Part shown: piece by piece, positions 8,295 through 16,733 of the stretch
How positions within the stretch are numbered: position 1 is the first letter of the stretch
How the letters are laid out: each line of letters begins with the position of its first letter
NCBI GenBank assembly: GCA_028687935.1
Contig: JAQTZE010000017.1
Location: 1-40,943, forward strand
From: Sulfurimonas sp.
GTDB taxonomy: Bacteria > Campylobacterota > Campylobacteria > Campylobacterales > Sulfurimonadaceae
DNA length: 40,943 bases
Direction: 5' to 3'
Translations under genes and position numbers: made by a program
Notes under the pieces: generated by a model
The model's input: the letters and a program-made list of their open reading frames with translations, nothing else
Databases searched by the model: none
Told to the model about the DNA's origin: nothing

Positions 8295-8329
8295 CCTATT
8301 GAATGCAAAGTTAATGAAGGTAAATGAGG
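8295..8329 (-). promoter_or_regulatory. Shared three-half-site box, copy 2
   Basis: Minus-strand TCATT, TCATT and GCATT (plus-strand cores at 8323-8327, 8313-8317 and 8302-8306) have exactly the 10 and 11 bp spacing of copy 1, then an AATAGG tail. It lies in the divergent region between the Ser-rich gene (minus) and yaaA (plus). It would also cover the -35 area of the candidate yaaA promoter. Confidence 0.55.
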
Positions 8330-8340
8330 CTAAGCTTGAG

Positions 8341-8346
8341 TATAAT
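8341..8346 (+). promoter_or_regulatory. Candidate -10 box of yaaA
   Basis: TATAAT 49 nt upstream of the yaaA ATG in an AT-rich divergent intergenic region. No clear -35 is present. Confidence 0.4.
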
Positions 8347-8394
8347 TATGGTTATTCATATTCTATAAATAACCAAAAAATAAAAAGGTTTTCT

Positions 8395-9120
8395 ATGTTA
8401 AAAATTCTATTTTCTCCATCTGAGGGAAAAATCAGTGGCGGCAGTGAAGAAAAAAGAGAGTTACTCGGCTCAAACGCAGCGAGAGATGTGATACTCCAAC
8501 AATACAACGCTATCGTCATGAGCGGCAATGAACAAGAGATACTCAAACTCTTTGGACTCAAAAAAATTGAAGATGCCGCTCCCTATATAGAAGATCTCTT
8601 TACTTCACCGCTCATGTGTGCAATAGAGCGTTACAGCGGTGTAGCGTATGAGTATCTTGATTATGCTTCGCTTGAAAAAGCCGCGCAAGAATATCTCAAA
8701 CGCAGCGCCATCATATTTTCAAATCTCTATGGGGCAATCCTCGGTGGAGACAGTATAGCAAACTATAAAGTAAAACAAACCAATAGTATCGGTGATATAG
8801 AACCGGATAAATTTTATAGAGAGAGATTTTCTTATCAGCTTGATTTATATCTTGCAAATGATGAGATTTTAGACCTTCGTGCAGGCTATTATGATAAATT
8901 TTACAAGGTAAACAAAAACTATACAACACTCAAATTTTTAAAAGATGGTAAAAGTGTCAGTCACTGGGCAAAAGCCTATAGAGGCAAAGTCTTACGCGAA
9001 CTTGCAAAACACAATATCAGTTCCATCAAAGAGTTTATGGCGCTTGAGATAGAGGGTTTGAGTGTTGCAGAGATTAAAGTGGTAAAAAATAAAACAGAGA
9101 TAGTTTACAACATCCTCTAA
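8395..9120 (+). CDS. yaaA: YaaA family protein (DUF328, peroxide stress)
   Basis: 241 residues from ATG 8395, preceded by an AAGG ribosome binding site; an in-frame upstream start at 8260 would add an unrelated tail and is rejected. The N-terminus MLKILFSPSEGK and the segments SLYGAILG-like (NLYGAILGGD), YR and HWAKAYRGKVLREL match the YaaA family, which binds DNA and limits Fenton damage during peroxide stress in E. coli. The protein is complete and cytoplasmic. It is divergent from the two-component/electron-transfer block and shares its upstream region. Confidence 0.88.
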   Translation: MLKILFSPSEGKISGGSEEKRELLGSNAARDVILQQYNAIVMSGNEQEILKLFGLKKIEDAAPYIEDLFTSPLMCAIERYSGVAYEYLDYASLEKAAQEYLKRSAIIFSNLYGAILGGDSIANYKVKQTNSIGDIEPDKFYRERFSYQLDLYLANDEILDLRAGYYDKFYKVNKNYTTLKFLKDGKSVSHWAKAYRGKVLRELAKHNISSIKEFMALEIEGLSVAEIKVVKNKTEIVYNIL

Positions 9121-9175
9121 AGGCTTTGAAAAAATAGTGTAAAATACGCTTCATAAAGTAATACAAAGGCACATT

Positions 9176-9925
9176 TTGAAAGATTCACAAGAGTATTTAG
9201 ATAAAAAAGCGTATTTTGAGAAGATTATCACCCTCTATGGGAGAAATGTAGTCATAGAAATTTTGCAAGATAAAAGTGTGGAAATCCACAAACTGCATAT
9301 GGCAAACTCCAACAAACAAGATGGTGCTATTGCAGAGATATTAGCCCTTGCAAAAGAGAGAAATATCGAGATAAGCACTCATGATAAATCTGCTCTGAGC
9401 CGTATCAGCAAAAACGCAAAGCAGGATCAGGGTGTAGCGATAGATATTCTCGCACAAAGCTATACAAACGCAAAAGAGATAAAAAATCTCAAATCGTACA
9501 GACTTATCGCGCTCGATGGGATACAAAATCCACAAAACCTTGGGATGATCATTCGTTCATGTGCAGCTGGAGAGATAGATGGCGTGATATTACCAAAGAA
9601 AAGTTCTGCCAAAATCTCTCCTCTTGTTATCAAAGCAAGTGCGGGAACACTTTTCAAGCTTCCTCTGTACTATTGCAATGCTTTGGAGGATATACTCTGT
9701 GAGTTAAAAGATACAAAGATATATGCGCTCTCTTCTCACGCCAAGCAGAGTATTTACGATCTCAGAGCAGGTGAAAAATCAATCTTTGTTCTAGGAAATG
9801 AGAGCGAGGGAGTGAGCCCTGAAGTAGAAAAACTTTGTAATGACTCGATTGTCATTCCAATGAAACGCGGCGTAGAGTCACTTAATGTAGCAGTAACAGC
9901 CTCGCTCATTGCGTTTATGCGCTAG
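9176..9925 (+). CDS. SpoU/TrmH-family RNA 2'-O-methyltransferase
   Basis: 249 residues from a TTG start preceded by AAAGG; no better ATG is available. A short N-terminal substrate-binding domain (to about 100) precedes the SPOUT knot with the three motifs NPQNLGMIIRSCAAG, LGNESEGVSPEV and IPMKRGVESLNVAVTASL. The layout is that of RlmB/TrmH, which methylate 23S rRNA or tRNA with SAM. The exact target cannot be read. It follows yaaA by 55 nt on the same strand and converges with yceI. Confidence 0.88.
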   Translation: MKDSQEYLDKKAYFEKIITLYGRNVVIEILQDKSVEIHKLHMANSNKQDGAIAEILALAKERNIEISTHDKSALSRISKNAKQDQGVAIDILAQSYTNAKEIKNLKSYRLIALDGIQNPQNLGMIIRSCAAGEIDGVILPKKSSAKISPLVIKASAGTLFKLPLYYCNALEDILCELKDTKIYALSSHAKQSIYDLRAGEKSIFVLGNESEGVSPEVEKLCNDSIVIPMKRGVESLNVAVTASLIAFMR

Positions 9926-9932
9926 CTAAATA

Positions 9933-9950
9933 CCCAAGCTATTTTGCTTG
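9933..9950. terminator. Small hairpin between convergent genes
   Basis: CCAAGC-TATTTT-GCTTGG between the SpoU gene and the YceI gene; its right part includes the last YceI codons. Possible two-way terminator, with weak T-runs. Confidence 0.4.
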
Positions 9951-10508
9951 GATACCTTCGATATTTATTTCGAGTTTGACTTTCTCACCTACAGTGACTC
10001 CGCCCGTCTCTAGGATTTTATTCCATTTGATGTTGAACTCTGTTCTATCGATCTCACCGCTGAGTGTAAGACCTGCTCTTGTATTGCCCCAAGGATCTTT
10101 GATAAGACCGCCAAGCTCATAATCAAGTACAACTTCTTTCGTCACATCTTTGATAGTGAGTTTTCCATAGGCTTTGTTCCCGACGACTTTATCAAGTACA
10201 AAAGTTATCTTTGGATATTTTGCAGCATCAAAAAGATCGGCTGAGCGAAGATGTTCATCTCTCTTATCTATATTTGTGTTGATTGAAGCGACATCTATCT
10301 CACCACTGAGCGCTTTGAGAGCATTTGTCTTATCATCAAGTTCAAAATTTCCGCTAAACTTTTGAAACTCACCATTGACAGTACTAATCATTAGATGCTT
10401 GACTTTAAACGCAACGTTTGTGTGCGAAGTATCCACATTAAACGCAGCTCCAAATAAAGAGCTCACACCAAAACACAGAACAACAAACGCAGTATAAAAC
10501 ACTTTCAT
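9939..10508 (-). CDS. YceI-family periplasmic lipid-binding-like protein
   Basis: 189 residues from ATG 10508, which has GAGG at good spacing; a GTG four codons upstream lies inside that ribosome binding site. A signal peptide (MKVFYTAFVVLCFGVSSLFGA) is followed by the YceI lipocalin-like beta-barrel: FNVDTSHTNVAFKVKHLMIS, DEHLRSADLFDAAKYPKITF and the C-terminal GEKVKLEINIEG. Family members bind polyisoprenoids such as ubiquinone precursors in the periplasm; the ligand here is unknown. Single gene, convergent with the methyltransferase. Confidence 0.92.
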   Translation of the reverse strand: MKVFYTAFVVLCFGVSSLFGAAFNVDTSHTNVAFKVKHLMISTVNGEFQKFSGNFELDDKTNALKALSGEIDVASINTNIDKRDEHLRSADLFDAAKYPKITFVLDKVVGNKAYGKLTIKDVTKEVVLDYELGGLIKDPWGNTRAGLTLSGEIDRTEFNIKWNKILETGGVTVGEKVKLEINIEGIQAK

Positions 10509-10632
10509 AGTACACCTCACAAATTAAAATCTATGTGAGGAGTATACTCCCACTTGCTATTTAAACACCATTAGAAATCTTTGCTAAAGAGTTCTTTTAA
10601 GCCAATTTATATAATTTTTTATAATATATAGA

Positions 10633-10896
10633 CTATGCTAGTTTCTCTGGCGTCAAACCGATTTCTTCTAGATAATGACGTAGTCCTACAACCTCATCTT
10701 TCGACAAATTTCCTGAATGGTGTAAACCTAAAACAAACTCTTTACCCTCGTATAATATCTTCAACTTATTGTTTTTTGTCTGTTCAACGCTACATCCAAA
10801 GTGCTCCAATGCAGAAACTAACTTTCTCGAATCCAAATCTGTAACAACCGGGTGCTCAAATACTTTTTCGATCTTTTTAACATGCTTATGACTCAT
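10633..10896 (-). CDS. Small HicA-like protein without visible antitoxin
   Basis: 87 residues. The pattern SRKLVSALEHFGCSVEQTKNN (residues 23-43), a conserved His pair LGLHHSG (about 57-63) and a closing helix recall the dsRBD-like HicA/YcfA fold, which includes mRNA interferases. No HicB-like gene flanks it; the neighbours are yceI and a thioredoxin. A relaxed RNA-binding or non-toxin role is as likely as toxin activity. The fold assignment is by eye only. Confidence 0.6.
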   Translation of the reverse strand: MSHKHVKKIEKVFEHPVVTDLDSRKLVSALEHFGCSVEQTKNNKLKILYEGKEFVLGLHHSGNLSKDEVVGLRHYLEEIGLTPEKLA

Positions 10897-10950
10897 ACTA
10901 ATCCTTTGTACTTTTTATCATTGTACTCCTAGATTTCTTTAAAAACAAGC

Positions 10951-11271
10951 TTATGACGTCATAATCTCGTACGGACGTTTGATCTCGCGGATAACCTCAT
11001 CGACACTCATGTGACGGGATTTTCTCAAAAACTCTTTTCCATCAAGAAAGACAAGCAGAGTCGGGATAGTAAAAACGCTAAAGTGTGCCGAAGTCTCTTG
11101 CTCTATCGAAGTGTCAATACTTACTATCTCAAAGTTCTCAAAATTTGCATCAATCGCGTCAAGGAGCTTTGGCTTGAGCGCGTGGCAGACATTACAAGTC
11201 GGCGCGGAAAAGTAGAGCATCACTGCCAAGTTTTCATCTATTGTTTTATGGATATTTTCTATCGTTTGCAT
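10951..11271 (-). CDS. Thioredoxin-family protein with CNVC active site
   Basis: 106 residues with no signal peptide. The active site SAPTCNVC has Cys26 and Cys29 at the thioredoxin position, and the cis-Pro loop FTIPTLLVF is present. The Trp before the active site of classical thioredoxin is replaced, so this is a thioredoxin-like reductant rather than TrxA. AAGG lies upstream of ATG 11271. It is divergent from the AEC permease with only 45 nt between starts. Confidence 0.88.
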   Translation of the reverse strand: MQTIENIHKTIDENLAVMLYFSAPTCNVCHALKPKLLDAIDANFENFEIVSIDTSIEQETSAHFSVFTIPTLLVFLDGKEFLRKSRHMSVDEVIREIKRPYEIMTS

Positions 11272-11300
11272 GGAAGAAGCCTTTATTTATGAAGTGTAAT

Positions 11301-11311
11301 TATAATATAAT
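11301..11311 (+). promoter_or_regulatory. Overlapping -10 boxes abutting the AEC permease start
   Basis: Two overlapping TATAAT hexamers end 5 nt before ATG 11317, with no Shine-Dalgarno sequence. Initiation 6-8 nt downstream would place the RNA start at or next to the start codon, so the message may be leaderless. Confidence 0.45.
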
Positions 11312-11316
11312 CCTTC

Positions 11317-12225
11317 ATGAGTTCAATACTATTTTCAATACTTGGCATTTATAGCTTCATCCTTGTCGGCTTCATCGCCAAGATGAGCTTCAAAGAGGAG
11401 ATAGATGATAAGACCATCACCCTTATCAATGTCTATTTTCTTCAAGTTTTTTTGACTTTTTGGGGACTACTTATCCGTCCTATCGATATCACCCTGCTCT
11501 ATGCTCCGTCTATCTATTTTATTATCGTTGCGTTTGTCGTTGTCGTGGCTGCGTTTGGTGCGAAATATCTCTTTGAAAATAAAAAAGAGTACTCCATCGC
11601 CACAGTCGCCGCCATCATAGGAAACACAGGAAACCTCGGTATTCCGATAAACATCGCTATCTTTGGTGAAGCTTCTATTCCTTATACCACAGTTGTGAAT
11701 CTTGTCAATGTCTTTGTCGTCTATACCCTCGGTGTTTTCTACTACTCTCGCGGAAGTTTTGATACGCGGACATCTCTGCTGAACATAGTCAAACTCCCTA
11801 TCCTCTGGGCTGCGTTTCTTGCTATCGCTCTGAGTCTCTACGGCTATGCGCCTTCTGAAAATGTTCTAAACACGCTTATGATGGGAGCCTATGCCTCGAT
11901 GACCATGCAGCTTTTCTTGTTTGGTATCTATCTCTATGGCACAAAAATAGCAGAGATAAACAAAACACTTATGCTCTGGGTACTCGCACTCAAGTTCCTG
12001 CTACTGCCTCTGGTTGCGTTTATAGTACTCTCTTTTGTGGATTTAGAGCCGATGATCAAGGGGATTATTTTTATCGAGATCATGATGCCGCTCGCCGTGG
12101 CAAATGTAAACATTGCATCACTTTATGATTGTAGTCCGAGAGTCGTGACCGCTTTGGTCTTCGCCTCTTCTGTATTATTTTTGGGGATTATTTTTATTGC
12201 GGTAAAGCTGCTTGCGTTTTTGTAA
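11317..12225 (+). CDS. AEC-family (auxin efflux carrier-like) permease
   Basis: 302 residues, almost entirely hydrophobic, with about ten membrane segments. The central IGNTGNLGIPINIAIFG is the typical AEC/bile-acid-type crossover motif of malonate and organic-acid permeases. The substrate is unknown. The start codon has no ribosome binding site and directly follows a promoter-like sequence. It ends inside the loop of a strong terminator and is convergent with the GGDEF-EAL gene. Confidence 0.85.
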   Translation: MSSILFSILGIYSFILVGFIAKMSFKEEIDDKTITLINVYFLQVFLTFWGLLIRPIDITLLYAPSIYFIIVAFVVVVAAFGAKYLFENKKEYSIATVAAIIGNTGNLGIPINIAIFGEASIPYTTVVNLVNVFVVYTLGVFYYSRGSFDTRTSLLNIVKLPILWAAFLAIALSLYGYAPSENVLNTLMMGAYASMTMQLFLFGIYLYGTKIAEINKTLMLWVLALKFLLLPLVAFIVLSFVDLEPMIKGIIFIEIMMPLAVANVNIASLYDCSPRVVTALVFASSVLFLGIIFIAVKLLAFL

Positions 12226-12242
12226 AAGGCAAGCAGCTTTTT
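12204..12242 (+). terminator. Intrinsic terminator with the AEC stop codon in its loop
   Basis: A perfect 12-bp stem, AAAGCTGCTTGC (12204-12215) and GCAAGCAGCTTT (12229-12240), ends in a run of Ts at 12238-12242. The loop holds the TAA stop of the AEC gene. It serves plus-strand transcription and may also act on the convergent minus-strand gene. Confidence 0.85.
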
Positions 12243-12245
12243 AAC

Positions 12246-14501
12246 TTAGATCTTTTCAGAGAGTATCTTCGTGATAGTTTGACTCTTTTGTGGCTTGTAG
12301 TAGAAGTAGCCTTGCGCCTCCATACAGCCATTTTCCATCAAAAATATTCCCTGTTCTTTTGTCTCGACACCCTCAGCAATAACTTCAAGACGCAAACTTT
12401 TTGCTATGGCGATAATCGCTCTGGTCAATTCAGCATCGCTTTCATTCACCAAAACATCCTGTGTAAAGGACTGATCGATTTTAAGCTTGTCTATTGGTAA
12501 TTTTTTCAGATAAGAGAGAGATGAATGCCCTGTTCCAAAATCATCCACAGCCAACCTAATCCCAAGAGCTTTCAGTTGCCCAAGCACAACGATTGCGTTT
12601 TCTGGATTTTTCATCACCTGCGTTTCAGTTACTTCAAACATCACATGATCAGTTGCAATCTTAGATGCAGACAATAACTCTTGAAGAAAGCCTAAAAAAT
12701 CTTCATGGTTTAATTGAACCATAGAGAGATTTATAGACAATACTCCTACTTTATAACCATCTGCGATCCATTTTTGATACTGATAGATGGCATCATGCAT
12801 AACCTGTCTGTCAATCTCGACAATAAGCCCTGTCTCTTCCGCTAAAGGAATAAAATTATTTGGAGTTATCATCCCTTTGTGTGGATGATTCCATCGCACT
12901 AGTGCTTCCATGCCGATAATAGATTCATCTTCCATATTCACTTGTGGCTGATAATAGACTTCAAACTCTTTATTGATAATCGCCCCGCGTAGTGCTGTCT
13001 CCAGTGTAATACGATCATACGCCCGTGCAGTCATATCATCTGTATAAAACTTATAGTTATTGCGTCCTTCATCTTTTGCTTTATACATAGCTGCATCGGC
13101 ATTTTTCAGTAGCTCTTCAGCACTCTCTCCATTCATCGGATAGAGCGCTACCCCAATACTACATGTGATGTAAAATTGGTGGTGTCGTATCGTAAATGGC
13201 TTTTGAAAGAGTTGCATTATTTTGTCTATGATTGGTATTATCGTATTGATACTTTCAATATTGTTTAGTAAGATTGTAAATTCATCGCCACCCATACGTG
13301 CGACAGAATCACTCTCTCGTAAAATACTTGTCAAATATTCTCCAGCGACTAAGAGCAGCTCATCTCCAAAATCATGTCCAAAAGAGTCATTCACCTCTTT
13401 AAAATGGTCTAAGTCGATAAATAAAATAGCAAACGCACACCCATTTCTTGGTGCTAGTTTGATTTTTTCTTGCAACCTATCCATAAAAAGCACTCTATTT
13501 GGTAATGCAGTTAGGGCATCATGTTGCGCCTGATACTGCAACATGATACTGCGTTTATCAAATGCTTTTGCCAAGGCTTCGAGCTCATCGTTTGTGCCTA
13601 AAGGACTACAAAACTGCTCACTAGAACTATTGGTAACACGCTTGTGAAGTTCAAGAATTGGTTTGGTGATAGACCTTGCTAAAAATATTGCCAACAATAT
13701 GCCGATAGTGATAAAAATGACACTCAAGATCAGAAGCTTGTTGATAACATCTCTGACGGGAGCTATATACACTTCCGAGTCCATACCAAGCTCCAAAGAT
13801 AAACCCAGACCATGAAAGAGCGTGGTACTTTCACACTTATCATGATGATTTACCTGATACTTGTGCCCTTGAATAAAGTTATCGGTATATATTTTTTTGC
13901 CGTTTTTTAAGAGACTCAAATAGATATTATTATCAGCTGGCAGATTATTTGCTAAGATTTTAGAGAGATCAAAAACAACAATAGCAGCTCCCTGCGTAGT
14001 ATTGTAGTACTCAATTGGGGATACAACAACAAATTCATTCTTCTCTTCTTGAATATAGTAGTCAATTTTACCCATAGCAAGAGCATTTCTGAGTGCCTCT
14101 GATTCGTTATAAAGAGGTATTTTTTCTTGCGTTTTGAAGATAGCCCTGCCCCCAAAGTCTACAATACTTAAAGAGACAACATCCTTGCCAAGCATAAAGT
14201 TCTCAACCAAAGGAGGAAGATATTTTTTTCTTCCATCAGCATCAGTGAGCGCATTAACTATCAAGCCATTTTTTGTCAATAATTCACTATTCTCGATAAG
14301 GTAGGTAAGTCTTTCTTCAAGTCTTCTATGTAAAGAGGCGGCTTTGTTGTCCAGCGAGATAGCTGTCTGATAACTCATACTGTTATAGACAATAGAGACA
14401 ACTGATAAGACAATAACAATCATTACCACTACAAACAACGAACTTATAAGAGAGACAACGCGCCTTTTGATACTTTTATTAATAAAAGTAAAAAACATCA
14501 T
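12246..14501 (-). CDS. Membrane-bound GGDEF-EAL cyclic-di-GMP enzyme
   Basis: 751 residues: a membrane segment at about 15-40, a periplasmic sensor (about 41-255, Cache-like), a second membrane segment at about 256-276, a HAMP-like linker, a GGDEF domain with intact GGDEF at 404-408 and an inhibitory RxxD five residues upstream, then an EAL domain with EAL at about 532-534, DDFGTGHSSL and KIDQSF. Both catalytic sets look intact, so it could make and degrade c-di-GMP. Its start overlaps the stop of the upstream dual binding-protein gene by 4 nt, so that protein is the likely input partner. Confidence 0.93.
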   Translation of the reverse strand: MMFFTFINKSIKRRVVSLISSLFVVVMIVIVLSVVSIVYNSMSYQTAISLDNKAASLHRRLEERLTYLIENSELLTKNGLIVNALTDADGRKKYLPPLVENFMLGKDVVSLSIVDFGGRAIFKTQEKIPLYNESEALRNALAMGKIDYYIQEEKNEFVVVSPIEYYNTTQGAAIVVFDLSKILANNLPADNNIYLSLLKNGKKIYTDNFIQGHKYQVNHHDKCESTTLFHGLGLSLELGMDSEVYIAPVRDVINKLLILSVIFITIGILLAIFLARSITKPILELHKRVTNSSSEQFCSPLGTNDELEALAKAFDKRSIMLQYQAQHDALTALPNRVLFMDRLQEKIKLAPRNGCAFAILFIDLDHFKEVNDSFGHDFGDELLLVAGEYLTSILRESDSVARMGGDEFTILLNNIESINTIIPIIDKIMQLFQKPFTIRHHQFYITCSIGVALYPMNGESAEELLKNADAAMYKAKDEGRNNYKFYTDDMTARAYDRITLETALRGAIINKEFEVYYQPQVNMEDESIIGMEALVRWNHPHKGMITPNNFIPLAEETGLIVEIDRQVMHDAIYQYQKWIADGYKVGVLSINLSMVQLNHEDFLGFLQELLSASKIATDHVMFEVTETQVMKNPENAIVVLGQLKALGIRLAVDDFGTGHSSLSYLKKLPIDKLKIDQSFTQDVLVNESDAELTRAIIAIAKSLRLEVIAEGVETKEQGIFLMENGCMEAQGYFYYKPQKSQTITKILSEKI

Positions 14502-16642
14502 TTTTGATCCACCGGGACGATCCTTCCATCTTTAGTAAATTTCGCCATATAAAAATCATTTTCATTTAAAGCATCATGTCTTGTAGCTGTAAACGCAGGA
14601 GTGTAAGTTTTTACAACTCCCTTGTAAGTTGGTAAATTTTCAAGTGCTTTTTTGATCTTGGAGGCTTCTATACTCTGGGCGTTCGTGATAGCCAAAGCAA
14701 GTATCTGCGTGATATCATATGCTTGAGCTACAGCAAAATCTATTTGCATCTCTTCTGTTTTGTAACGCGCTTTATATGCCTCTAGAAGATTTTGAGAAGC
14801 TTGTGTTGGATTTTTGGAAAAAGCACCTGTTTGAAAAAATTCTAAATCCATTTGCGATAAAATATTTTTGTTCTCTTCAAAAAAGCGTCCTCCAATAATA
14901 CCCCAATGCGAGACAATCGGAAGGAGAATATTTTGTTTGTGCAACTCTTCTACAACCTTTGTACCTTCAATCGTATCGGCAATGAGGATGATTGATTTTG
15001 CCCCAGATGCTTTAATTTTCTCAAACGCTTGAGTAAAATCCATCTGACCCCGATTGAAAATCACTTCAGTAGCAAATGTCATCTCATGTTGTGCAAGATA
15101 CTCTTTCATCGCATGAAGATTCTCTCTGCCCCAGAGAGAGTTTTCCACGATGATCGCTGGTTTTTCATGATGTTCCATCGCATACTTTATGATATAGGAA
15201 GAGACGAGAGCATCATTCGCTGATATACGAAAGAGATAGTTCTCTTCATAGCCATTGTCAACCAACTTTGCAACTGCCGCCCATGGAATCAAATAAGGAA
15301 TTTTCAATCTCTGTATAGTAGAGACTTCTTCCATCATAACTGCACTTTGCTTCCCACCGATAATAGCCACAAGATTTGGATTTTGACTAAACTCTTCTAT
15401 GTTTTGTATTCCTTTGCTTGCGACAACTCTGTGATCTTTTAAAATCACCTCCAAAGGTTTTGAAAGTACTCCACCTTTGGCATTTATCTCTGCAACTGCA
15501 AGCTCAACGCCGCGTTTTATCTCAAGACCCGCGATAGTTCCGCCCAAAGAGACATCCGCATCAATCCCTATGAGGATATGCTCTTTGTGTTCTAAAGATG
15601 CTCCATATTTGTTATAGAGTAACTCTTTTGACTTTGACATAACATCCGTACCAATAATCTCTTCAAACTGCTCTGGAATATGTGCTACAAGTCGTACAAA
15701 CTCTTGGCGCTGTTCTTTACTAAGTGCGTGGATACGTACTCCAGACTTTGCAATAATATCAAGTAGCTCTATCTCTCTTCTTTGTGTCTCTGCTCTCTCC
15801 CACGGAGTAACTTCTTTAGCTGTTTGCATAAGAATAGAGCGAAAAGAGTTTGGAAGTTTGGATAAAGATATATCACTAAAAGAGAGCACATAGCCTAAGA
15901 ACGCATGTTCACTCAGAGTCAGATCAGATTGCACCTCATGAAATCCCATACTAACAATCGCAATAAGCGGATTTTCCTGTGCATCGACTACTTTATCTCT
16001 CAGTGCTTCTTTTGTCGCATGAAAATCGATAGGGATAGAAATCGCTCCAAAAGAGTCGATCTGTTCCATAATCATACGGCTTTTCATCACGCGTACTTTT
16101 TTGCCTTTGAGATCACTTGGAGAGAGAATTGGAAAGTTGGAAGTAAAGTGTTTAAAACCATTTTCCCAAAATGTCACTCCCACAAGTCCGATTGATTTCA
16201 TATCATGGAGAATTATCTCTCCGGGTTCACTATCAAGCATCTCATAAAGATCTTGACGCGTTGGAAAATAAAAAGGCAGATCAGCATATTGCATCGAAGG
16301 AACGGAAACACTCATCTTAGCTGTAGGTGTGAGAAGAACATCTAACTCCCCTTTGCGAGCCATCTCAACCATTTGATAGTCATTGCCAAGTGCTTGTGCA
16401 GGAAAAACATCAATAATGAGCTTGCCCTCTGATTTTCTTTTCACTTCACTTGCAAAACGCAAGGCAGCTTGATGCAGAGCACTATCAACTGGAGTATTGT
16501 GTCCAAATCGTAAATGAATAGGGCTTTGCTGGGGAGAGCTTTGTGGCTGAAGTTTCTCTTGATCTTTCGTCTCAAAAGTGATAAGTAAAGCAAGAAAAAG
16601 TACCGCAACAATACTCAAAAAGACTTTTACATAAAAATTCAT
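14498..16642 (-). CDS. Fusion of TRAP DctP domain and ABC-type periplasmic binding domain, probably membrane anchored
   Basis: 714 residues from ATG 16642; a GTG two codons upstream is an alternative. An N-terminal hydrophobic segment (about 5-25) lacks a clear cleavage site. Residues about 45-345 are a TRAP DctP domain (LRFGHNTPVDSALHQAALRFA, KVRVMKSRMIMEQIDSFGA, DAQENPL). Residues about 360-700 are a type I binding domain of the LivJ class (IGIDADVSLGGTIAGLEIKRGVELAVAEIN, AIIGGKQSAVMMEE). No TRAP or ABC permease genes are nearby. The coupled downstream gene is a GGDEF-EAL enzyme, so this is best read as a dual-ligand periplasmic sensor subunit controlling c-di-GMP. Confidence 0.88.
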   Translation of the reverse strand: MNFYVKVFLSIVAVLFLALLITFETKDQEKLQPQSSPQQSPIHLRFGHNTPVDSALHQAALRFASEVKRKSEGKLIIDVFPAQALGNDYQMVEMARKGELDVLLTPTAKMSVSVPSMQYADLPFYFPTRQDLYEMLDSEPGEIILHDMKSIGLVGVTFWENGFKHFTSNFPILSPSDLKGKKVRVMKSRMIMEQIDSFGAISIPIDFHATKEALRDKVVDAQENPLIAIVSMGFHEVQSDLTLSEHAFLGYVLSFSDISLSKLPNSFRSILMQTAKEVTPWERAETQRREIELLDIIAKSGVRIHALSKEQRQEFVRLVAHIPEQFEEIIGTDVMSKSKELLYNKYGASLEHKEHILIGIDADVSLGGTIAGLEIKRGVELAVAEINAKGGVLSKPLEVILKDHRVVASKGIQNIEEFSQNPNLVAIIGGKQSAVMMEEVSTIQRLKIPYLIPWAAVAKLVDNGYEENYLFRISANDALVSSYIIKYAMEHHEKPAIIVENSLWGRENLHAMKEYLAQHEMTFATEVIFNRGQMDFTQAFEKIKASGAKSIILIADTIEGTKVVEELHKQNILLPIVSHWGIIGGRFFEENKNILSQMDLEFFQTGAFSKNPTQASQNLLEAYKARYKTEEMQIDFAVAQAYDITQILALAITNAQSIEASKIKKALENLPTYKGVVKTYTPAFTATRHDALNENDFYMAKFTKDGRIVPVDQK

Positions 16643-16676
16643 CAGCACAACCTACATCACGATATTAAGAAGGGCG

Positions 16677-16682
16677 ATTATA
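16677..16682 (-). promoter_or_regulatory. Candidate -10 box of the binding-protein fusion/GGDEF-EAL operon
   Basis: TATAAT on the minus strand, about 34 nt upstream of ATG 16642, in the 85-nt gap after the small gene at 16734-16910. No good -35 is visible. Confidence 0.5.
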
Positions 16683-16733
16683 GCATATTTAACCACATAT
16701 AGGTGTTTTATATGCTATTTTTATCATAATTTA

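Noticed and set aside
8260..8394. N-terminal extension of yaaA
   Set aside because: The extra 45 residues are not YaaA-like and the internal ATG 8395 has a good ribosome binding site and the family's conserved start.
16683..16727. Hairpin ATAGCATAT/ATATGCTAT followed by T-run on the plus strand, a possible terminator
   Set aside because: No plus-strand gene ends there. On the minus strand the same bases form the TATAAT of a promoter, which explains the symmetry better.
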